Position numbers and translations under genes: made by a program. A model generated the notes under the pieces. That model did not search any database and had not been told where the DNA came from. It saw only the letters and a list, made by a program, of their open reading frames with translations. From the NCBI GenBank assembly GCA_030631415.1, contig DAOVLE010000049.1, positions 1 to 25,169 of the forward strand: a stretch of DNA of 25,169 nt, read 5' to 3'. This DNA comes from JAAEQG01 sp023133475 (GTDB taxonomy: Bacteria > Planctomycetota > Phycisphaerae > UBA1845). Within the stretch, counting starts at the first letter, position 1; the number at the start of each line of letters is the position of its first letter. Shown here piece after piece: positions 1 through 8,500 of the stretch.

Positions 1-1499
1 GTCCACATGAACGGGTTGCCGTAGCGGGAGCCGGCATCCTGGATGGGGCGGGGGATGCCGGGGCCGCCGAGGGCGGATTGCAGGGCTGCGAAATCGTCCA
101 GATCGACTGCACCGTCGTCATCTATGTCGTACACGAATGTGCACAGAGGGCCGTTGCTGCCGAAACAAGCCTGGAACCCGTAGATGTCCCACAGGTCGAT
201 GGACTCATCGCCATTCACGTCGAAGTACGGCTGTCTCGGCCGCAGGCACTCAGGGCCCGGAGCCTCTCCATTCGTGCTGTAACAGATGAAAAACACACTG
301 AGGTCATTGGACATCACCCTGCCGTCGCCGTTGCGGTCGTGAGCAAAGAGGCACATCGGGTCCCGCGAGCGCATGCAATCGATGATATGATCCAGGTCCT
401 CGTCATCGACGTCACCGTCGAGATCGGCGTCGTAGTAATAGCTGGTCCCCAGCGGCGGCAGAGCCTCGGCACCATCCGAGCTCAGCACCGTCGTCCGGCC
501 ATAAGGTGTGTAGACATACCGCTCGACGACTTGGCCGGCATCGTCGGCCAACGCCATCACGCTGCCCAGAGCGTCTTTGAGGTAGTACAGCCGTTCCTCC
601 TGACCAGCCTCCACGTCGCCCGCGTCGGTCAGATCAACCATAGCGATCGGGTTGGGAAAGGATTGCCCATGGACGAACCAGCGTTCGAGCGTCTCGACCC
701 CGCTGGTGGTCGCGTCGTACTCCGCCAGCACCTCCGGCCCACCGCCGTAGACGTGGCTGGTGGACTTGCCTTCCGGATGCGTGAGCAGGATGCCGGCGCC
801 ACAATCGAGCGTCCGCACCCGCCGGCCCAGAGCGTCGTATTCGTAATCAGCGACGACCGCCCCGGGCATCCCACAGAGCACGCCATTCGTACCCACCGCC
901 AACGTGCCAGGCTCGTGAATCTTGACCAGCCGGTTCCAGGCGTCGTAGACGTAGTAATGTTCGTGGTCGAGGATCAGGTTGCCGGCGTCGTCATAGGCGA
1001 AGGGCTCCACTCCGTTGGTGCCGGCGGCATCGCCTGCTGTGACCGATTCTATCTCGTTGACCTCGTTGGTGTTGTGTCGCTGCCAGGAGTGGAGGGTGTC
1101 GGTGGCGTCGTCGAAGATGCCATCGCCGCCCACGTCGGTAAAGCGTTGCAGGCCGGCTTTGCCCACTCCGTCGCTCGACCAGTTGCCCAGGTCGTCGAGG
1201 GACCAGCCGATGGTTTCGGGATCGGTGTCGCCGATGAAGCTGTCACCGGCTGCATTAAGCGTTCCGCGAGCGGCGCCGATCAGGCGGTTGAGGCTGTCGT
1301 ACCAGTAGCGCCAGGATTGGCCCTCGGCACCGCCGGTGATGCGTGCGAAGGTGCGATTGCCGCGGCTATCATAGCCGTACCCGACCTGCACCAACGGCTC
1401 GGGGCGGCTGCCCGCGTAGGTTAGATCGAGGATTCTGCCGAACTGGTCCAGCCCGTTGAGGCTCGCAAGAAATCCAACGATGACCAGACGCCAGCACAT
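1..1499 (-). CDS. Orphan RHS core module, 3' end beyond window
   Basis: An open frame starts at ATG 1499 with an in-frame TAG two codons upstream (1503-1505), and runs without a stop off the left edge (about 499 codons visible). After a short unrelated hydrophobic lead (MCWRLVIVGFLASLNG) it aligns in frame with the large RHS protein from GLDQFGRILD onward: YD repeats, the RYFYxPYG-type segment and the RYGNPFMW segment that opens the RHS-associated core. About residues 356-478 are four Asp-rich dockerin/EF-hand-like repeats (DADLDGDVDDED, DRNGDGRVMSND, DVNGDESIDLWD, DIDDDGAVDLDD). Displaced RHS tip cassettes downstream of toxin and immunity genes are known from enterobacterial Rhs loci; that this is one is my inference. 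It lies 118 bp after the propeller gene on the same strand. The lead could act as a signal peptide by chance, or the module could be a silent recombination donor. The toxin tip would lie outside the window. Confidence 0.72.
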   Translation of the reverse strand, partial: MCWRLVIVGFLASLNGLDQFGRILDLTYAGSRPEPLVQVGYGYDSRGNRTFARITGGAEGQSWRYWYDSLNRLIGAARGTLNAAGDSFIGDTDPETIGWSLDDLGNWSSDGVGKAGLQRFTDVGGDGIFDDATDTLHSWQRHNTNEVNEIESVTAGDAAGTNGVEPFAYDDAGNLILDHEHYYVYDAWNRLVKIHEPGTLAVGTNGVLCGMPGAVVADYEYDALGRRVRTLDCGAGILLTHPEGKSTSHVYGGGPEVLAEYDATTSGVETLERWFVHGQSFPNPIAMVDLTDAGDVEAGQEERLYYLKDALGSVMALADDAGQVVERYVYTPYGRTTVLSSDGAEALPPLGTSYYYDADLDGDVDDEDLDHIIDCMRSRDPMCLFAHDRNGDGRVMSNDLSVFFICYSTNGEAPGPECLRPRQPYFDVNGDESIDLWDIYGFQACFGSNGPLCTFVYDIDDDGAVDLDDFAALQSALGGPGIPRPIQDAGSRYGNPFMW

Positions 1500-1617
1500 G
1501 TTCTATGTCAGCCCCGCCCGGAACTAGACTCTATTCGCTTGTTAAAGAGCATGTCTCCACCTTCCTCACCCTGCTAGCAGCCCAGCCAGCCAGTAACGAG
1601 AGCGTCATTCCACTGGT

Positions 1618-2505
1618 TCATAATCCGAGGCGCCGCCACCAAGACACATGCGCGAGACTACTATCGAGATCCCCCGTGGCTAGATTCAGAATCTCCCCAT
1701 CCGTGGAAATCACGGACCAGTTGCCAAACGGATACTCGCCGCAGCGATGCCCATCGATCGTCTTGATCTGTTCGCCCGAAATGGGATCTAACACCAATGT
1801 TGTCCAACATCCCCGCTCGCCCGTGGCGATGCCCACTAGCTTCCCGTTGCCACTAAACGTCGCCGTGTCGAATTCGTACCCATCGAGGCGAGTGCTCCAT
1901 ATCGAGTCATATGTACGCTCGTGGTAACATGCGACTCCACACGCAGTACTGTCGATTGCTATGACAACATCATCAACAGGTGAGCTTCTGAGACACCAGA
2001 TCACACGTTTGTTAGGAATTCGCACCTTCGTAACAAGAACCGGGTCGAACTGCACGGACAAGATGCTCCCAGTTTCGTTCGTAGGAATCAGAAACCTGTT
2101 CTCAGAGTGGATGAAACCTCCATCGCTCGGCCGCTCACACCCGCACAGCTGTTGCGTGAGGCCATTCACCAGCGTCCAAACATAGCACCCCCGTGTTGAA
2201 GCGAAGATAATGTAGCCTCCCGTTTTGTCAAAGGCGACGTCATATGCTTCAGGTTCTCGGGTTCGATATATGCGTTCATTAGTCACCAGATCCCACGCGT
2301 CCAACCATGGCCTGTGGCTATAGCCATAGGCTACTGCTAAGCACCGACCATCGGGGGAAAGGTCGAAGCGGTCATCGCAGTTGGCGGGGATAGGAAAATC
2401 ATGAATCACTTCACGAGAGGCATAGTCGACAACCACAACTCGCCCTTCCGAGAAGCTGGCTGCGATGAACTGCCGCCCACGCACCATACACGATTTTATG
2501 TGCAT
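1618..2505 (-). CDS. Beta-propeller (WD40/YVTN-like) protein, candidate RHS immunity protein
   Basis: The 295-aa protein has no signal peptide or membrane segment and is built from repeated four-stranded units typical of beta-propellers. Examples are the units with FDLSPDGRCLAVAYG, VAFDKTGGYIIFAS, FSGNGKLVGIATG and WSVISTDGEILNLATG, each followed by a W/Y-D or W-T strand. Repeats are degenerate, so I cannot fix a blade number, and no catalytic motif is visible. It starts 84 bp after the stop of the large RHS toxin gene on the same strand, the usual place for the cognate immunity gene, and a cytoplasmic location fits neutralising a nuclease tip. AAGGAG (2508-2513) sits only 2 nt from the first ATG; the next in-frame ATG is six codons later. 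The gene is locally AT-richer than its neighbours (27 G+C in the 60 bases 2221-2280), as for a transferred tip/immunity cassette. The immunity role is inferred from position only. Confidence 0.75.
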   Translation of the reverse strand: MHIKSCMVRGRQFIAASFSEGRVVVVDYASREVIHDFPIPANCDDRFDLSPDGRCLAVAYGYSHRPWLDAWDLVTNERIYRTREPEAYDVAFDKTGGYIIFASTRGCYVWTLVNGLTQQLCGCERPSDGGFIHSENRFLIPTNETGSILSVQFDPVLVTKVRIPNKRVIWCLRSSPVDDVVIAIDSTACGVACYHERTYDSIWSTRLDGYEFDTATFSGNGKLVGIATGERGCWTTLVLDPISGEQIKTIDGHRCGEYPFGNWSVISTDGEILNLATGDLDSSLAHVSWWRRLGL

Positions 2506-2589
2506 AACTCCTTACCTTTCCAGTTGCCAGCATAACTGGCTGGCCCGAAACTGCACCCTTCCGGCATGCGCGCGGCAGGAAGCTGAGAC

Positions 2590-5500
2590 TTAGCCCGGGC
2601 GGAACCGCTCCAAATCAAAGTCTCGGACCAACCTGTCGCGTATCTCGTATATATCATCAGCTGCGACATTCTTGTAGCCTCCCTTAGCCCGGATCTCCCA
2701 GTGCCATCGTGTGTTCCACGCGCCGCCGGGTTTCCCGTAGCCCCGGCCTACAGCGCCATGAAGCGTATCGTGTATGTCGCTCGGAATGTCCCAGATTATT
2801 CGGTTTCCTCCTCGAGACTGCCCATATATTCTGCTGCGGACGCGCTTCGGCAACTGCTTAAGCACAGCTCTTGGAATCGTGTGGTGGCCAACGAGTTTCG
2901 CGGCGTGGGCGCTTCCCCCGCGCATAGCGCGATAAGCACGCTGTGTACGGGCTAGCCCCCCGCGAAGCTTTCCGACGAAGGCAACTGACGGTCCCAGAGA
3001 TGCCCTTACACCCACCGCGCTAAGGGTGGCCCCTGCGGCATTCCCCCATGTCAGCCCATTGTAGTACATGTCCTCCAGCGATACCGCCAACCCCCAGGCC
3101 GACATCGCCAGGCCCGCAGGTGGGCACATTGCTGTGATCGCGGCAAATAGGGCTGCCTGGGCCGTGGCTTGAGCTATCTGCCCAATCTGCTGGAAAGCAT
3201 GGTGGGCTGCGGCGACGCGATCAGCGTAAATGTCGGCGATGATGTCGTCAGCCTCATCGAAGTAGTCGAAATCAGAGGATAGCCCGAACGGGTCGGTGCC
3301 GTTGATGGGCGACGCATTCACATACAGGTACAAATTGAAGGCGCTGAGGTACTCCGACACCGCAGCTACCAACGGCGAGCCGATGGACGGAGCGCTACCC
3401 GGCTCGCCGAAGTATGGTTCGCCGGTCGAGTCGAGTGGCCCTAGCGGGTCCCGCTGGAGGAACCTGCCCAGCTCCGGGGAGTAGGTGCGGGCCAGGAAGA
3501 GGGTCTGCCCGGTCACTGGGTCGTAGCGCTGGCCGGTCCACATGAACGGGTTGCCGTAACGGGACGGGCGGGGGGTTGTGGTGGGGGGCCAGTCGGTGGG
3601 GCCTAGGAGGAATTCCTCGAAGACTGCGTAGTCGGACAGGTCCACGTCGCCGTCTCTGTCCACGTCGTACACGAAACGGCACATTGGCCCGTTGCTGTTG
3701 ATGCACGCCTGGAAGCCGAAGACGTCGAACAAGTCCAGGTCCCCGTCCTGGTCCAGATCACACGATAACCCAACCGCACGGGCACAATCCAACACCGGCA
3801 GTTCTATGCCGTCGCCCTCACAGGTCTCCGGCTCGACCCAGCACTCCACCACCTCGCTGTACCAGTAGACGAAAATGCTCTCGTCGTGGAGGGTGACCGA
3901 ACCGTCACCGTCCACGTCATGCACGAACACGCAAAACAGATTGGTTGGCCTATCCACCATGCAGGTTTCGAAATGGTCGAAGTCCGACACCTCGATGAGG
4001 CCGTTGAAGTTGGCGTCGAAGTAGTCGCCGGGCGGTGTAGCCGGCAACTGCATCACCGGCGATTGATCTGCCCCGACGATTGAGACTTTCCCATAGGGGT
4101 CGTAGAAATAGCGTTCGACGACCTCGCCGTCCTCGTCCGCCAAGGCCATAACGCTGCCCAGGGCGTCCTTGAGGTAGTAAAGAACCTCCGCCACCCCCGC
4201 CGGCCAATCCCCAGCATCGGACTCATCCACCATCACCAGCGGATCAGGAAAGGATTGGCCATGGACGAACCAACGTTGTAAGGCCGGGTCGTGTGAGAAA
4301 ACGTCGTCATACTCCGCCAAACAAGCGGCTGAACCTCCGTACAGATGGATAGTCTTCTGATATTGAGCCACGGTTGGGTACTTAATCGTACAGACTCGTC
4401 TGCCTAAGGCATCGTACTCGTGGAAGAGCATCAATCGGCCGGTGACACCTTCCAGGCCGTTGGTGCCCACATGCATCGTCCCGCGATAGCACACCTCAGC
4501 CAGCCGGTTCCAGGCGTCGTAGATGTAGTAATGCTCATGGTCGAGGATCAGGTTGCCGGCGTCGTCATAGGCGAAGGCCTCCACTCCATTGGTGCCGGCG
4601 GCATCGCCTACCGTGACCGATTCTATCTCGTTGACCTCGTTGGTGTTGTGTCGTTGCCAGGAGTGGAGGGTGTCGGTGGCGTCGTCGAAGATGCCGTCGC
4701 CGCCCACGTCGGTAAAGCGTCGCAGGCCGGCTTTGTCCACTCCGTCGCTCGACCAGTTGCCCAGGTCGTCGAGGGACCAGCCGATGGTCTCGGGATCGGT
4801 GTCGCCGATGAAGCTGTCACCGGCAGCATTAAGCGTTCCGCGGGCGGCGCCGATCAGGCGGTTGAGGCTGTCGTACCAGTAGCGCCAGGATTGGCCCTCG
4901 GCCCCGCCGGTGATGCGTGCGAAGGTGCGATTGCCGCGGCTATCATAGCCGTACCCGACCTGCACCAACGGCTCGGGGCTGTTGCCCGCGTAGGTCAGGT
5001 CGAGGATTCTGCCGAACTGGTCCAGCCCGGTCGGCGGCCCGCCGAAGCCGTCGTCGAAATCGACCGAGATGCCGTTGCCCAGACTGGCTCCGACCTTGCG
5101 GCCCAGGCCCATGTAGCGATAGCCGGCCAACAGAGTCCCGTTGAGTCGAACTCCGGTCACGCGGTCAAGCCAATCGTCAATCCCGCCCGCCGGGCCGTAG
5201 TCGAAGGTGACGGTCTCGTCGTTGGGGTAAGTGATCGCGCTGAGGCGGTAGCCGTTGGCGGCTGAGTCGGCCTCCCAATCGTAGGTCACCGTCCCGATAA
5301 CGACGGGCGGGTTAACCCCGTGGATTTGGGTGGCGCGGGTCAATTGCCCGAAACCGCCGTACTCGAACTCGACCCTGCTTCGCTCCCCCCCCTCCAGGGA
5401 GATCATGCTGCTTGCCGACTTGAGCATGCCGTTCGGTTCATATTCGTAGCGCATGGCCATATTAGAGTCGGACACTTCCGGCGGCACCGCGACAGCCTCA

Positions 5501-8500
5501 ATAGACTCGAGCCGGTCGCGGTCGTCGTAGCGGTAGAGCAATTCGACACCACGGGCGTCGACACGGCGGGCAACCTGCCCGTCGAAGCGGTATCCGAAGG
5601 TGACCGCAGGGGTCTGTTGTGGTTGGCCGGTGTCCGGGTCGGGGTAGTGGACGGCGCTGATCCATCCGCCGTTGGCGGAGGCGTCGGAGTAGGTGCCGTT
5701 GGTGGTGGCATCGAGCACCGGCCCACCGTAGGCGTATCTGGTCACCTGGAGGGTGCCGTCGCCGGCCTCCCAGTCGATGGCGTCGTAGCTGGGTGTGTCG
5801 CAGAAATGCTCGTCGCGCACCGCCGCCACCTTGACCAGCAAGCCGGTAGCGGTGTCATATTGATAGGCGGTGTGGCGTCGGGGTTCACCGGGCTGGCCGC
5901 CGGCATTCTCGGTGACCAGCATGACCCGGCCTATGTCGTCGTATTCGGTCCTGGTGACGACGCAGGCGGAGTCGATGACTTCGTTTTGTCGCCCGGCGTC
6001 GTCGTAGGCATACTGGGTGACCAAAACGTCCGCGCTGCCGCAGGAGGGCGGGTTGGCAGGCCGCTGGGGGGCGTCGCCGTTCTCGAAGGTGCCCGAGCTG
6101 CTGTTCGTCCCATAATCGGCAGTGGCGATCAGACGATTGGACTGGTCGTACCAGTAGTGCCGGTAGCGCCTGACGGGATCGGGAGAGCACTCATCGAGCG
6201 AATCGCCCAAGGCATCATAAGGCCGCTCCCAGGTGATTTCCTCGAGCAGGTTGTCATGTTCGTCGTAGACCTTCTCGGCTCGATGTAGCTCGGCATCCCC
6301 GGCGAAGCTCTGCCGGCGGATCAGCCGCCCGCGAGCGTCGTAGACGGATTTTGTGCGTGGGCTGTTGGGCGATTGCTGATCGACGACCAGCCCGCGGCTG
6401 TCGTAGTCGTACTGCACCGAGACGTATACGTTTCCATCAGGGGCGGAGACGTCATAGGTCCGCTCCTCGCAGACGCGGCCGATTTTGTCGTGGATGGTCT
6501 GTTTGAGCGAGAGGGGCGGCGGCGAGGCGGACAGGATCATCGAGGCACTGGGGGCCGGGGTGTCGATGTCGAACATGCGGGGGTCGATCTGGTCATCTGC
6601 CGGGAGCCCGTCGGGGCTATACTCAGCCGCCATCACCTCACGGTTCTGATAGTCGTACCAGGCCACTGCCACAAAGAGCAGTTCGCCCAGTTCGGATTGC
6701 TCCTCGATGCACACGGGGCGCATGCGGCAGTCGTATTCGTAGGCGGTGACCAGCCCGATGTCGTCCTCGTCGTTTTCCGGGTAGAGGCCCGGTTGTTCGT
6801 CGTCTTCGAGGAAGTACTGGTTGGTGGGTTTGCGTTGATAGCGTCGCTGTGCGACGACTTTCCCTGTGGCGTTTTTGCCGCCGTTTTCGGCGGTTCCGTC
6901 CCCGTAGTACCACTTTTCGGTGAGGACCATGTTGTCGTCGGCCTGTTCGGGGTCATCCTCATCGATGCAGTGTTCGGGTTCACCCTGGGCGTCGCACCAC
7001 ACCGCGGTGCCCCAGTAGATGTGCCAGTCCTGGGTGCCCTTGTAGACCTTGGACACGCGCCCGCGCATACCGTGCACCGTGCGGGTGATGGTGCTGTCGG
7101 GGGACTGCTGACGCCCGACCTGCCCGAAGGCGTCGTAGCTGATCCGGGCTGTGAGGGCGCTGCTGTTGGTATTGACGTCCGCCAAGGCCTGGGCACCCGC
7201 CGGTCGGCCAAACTCGTCGTACAACATCCGGGCGGTGGAAACGACGTCCTCCTCGGTATACGACTCGCTCCCGTTGTATAGGCCGTTGAGCGTGTCGAGG
7301 TGGACCTGCAAAGTGCTGTCCATCCGCCCCTGCTTGCTATAGCGAACGATCTGCACCGGCTTGGCTGTCTCACCGTTTTTGACGTCGGCGTACTTCCACA
7401 TCTCCAGCAGCCCGTCAGGCCCGGTGAGGTCATAGGCGAAACGGTCCGAGAGCCCGCCGGGCTTGTCGATCTGCTCGGGCCGGTTTCGCATGTCATAGCG
7501 ATATGCGGTCTCCCACTCCAAAGCCGGCAGCAGGACCTCGTCGGCGACCACACGCTCGAATTCGTCCGCGATGCTGTGGGTGTCGGCGTCGATGATCTCG
7601 CAGGTCTTGCGGCCATACTGGTCATACTCGGTGTAGTTATAGAAGAATTCGAGCATGTCCTGCGTGGCGGGATCGTCCAGCGTGGTGGCTTGCCCGAAAC
7701 CCCGGTGCTGCGGGCGCCCCTGATCGTCGTAACGCACACGCCGCAGGGCGTAGATGGGGTCCTCGGTTTCGGTGAACCGCCCGGTGTTGGAAACGTGCTC
7801 CTCGAAGAGCACCTCGTCGTCGTCGCCTAGATCATAATGGGAATAGGCGACCTGGTGGTTTTCGGGGTCTTCTGTCTCCGGATCGGTGACCGGGGTGCGA
7901 AAGCGCGTGGTTCGACTGACCAATTCCGGCCGCTCGGGGTGGCTGTGTTCGTAGTCTGCCAGATAGTAGCGGGTCCCGTTGGTCCCGAGCATGATGCCCT
8001 CGCGTGACAACTCGTCGGGTATGCCGTTGGTGTCCACGTCGTCGTACTCGAAGAAGTAGATCAGCCCGTCACTGTCAATGGTGTTGGCGTTGTCTATTGA
8101 GCCCCATCCGGCGGTGCGAATCTGCCTGATGCGGCCATGTTCGTCGTAGATTTTCTGCTTGGCATAGCCTTGCTGATTCATCAGCCCGCCGCAGTCGTCG
8201 TCGAAATCGAACATCCGCTCACGAAGCACAAACCCCGCCGCGTTCATCTCCATCACCCGCCGCGAGAGCATCCCATACTCGCCGTAGGGAACCCGGTGGT
8301 CGTCCGGATCATAGACAGCCCCCGGCTTGAGCCGATCGATGATGGTCACGTGGCGGGCCATGTCGAACGGCAGTGGAGGTTCGGGTTCCACCGTGCCGTT
8401 GTAGTTGTAGTGGGGAATGTGCCCCTTGTAATAGAACGGAACATGCCCGTCCCACTCCCAGTAGCCTGCCCTATCGCCGGCAAGATCGTCGTTCATCAGG

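Noticed and set aside
78..1424. Long plus-strand open frame of 448 codons, and similar frames at 4420-5265, 5320-6288, 6373-7281
   Set aside because: They are antisense to RHS coding sequence; the minus-strand frame carries the YD repeats and core motifs, and these lack any recognisable domain.
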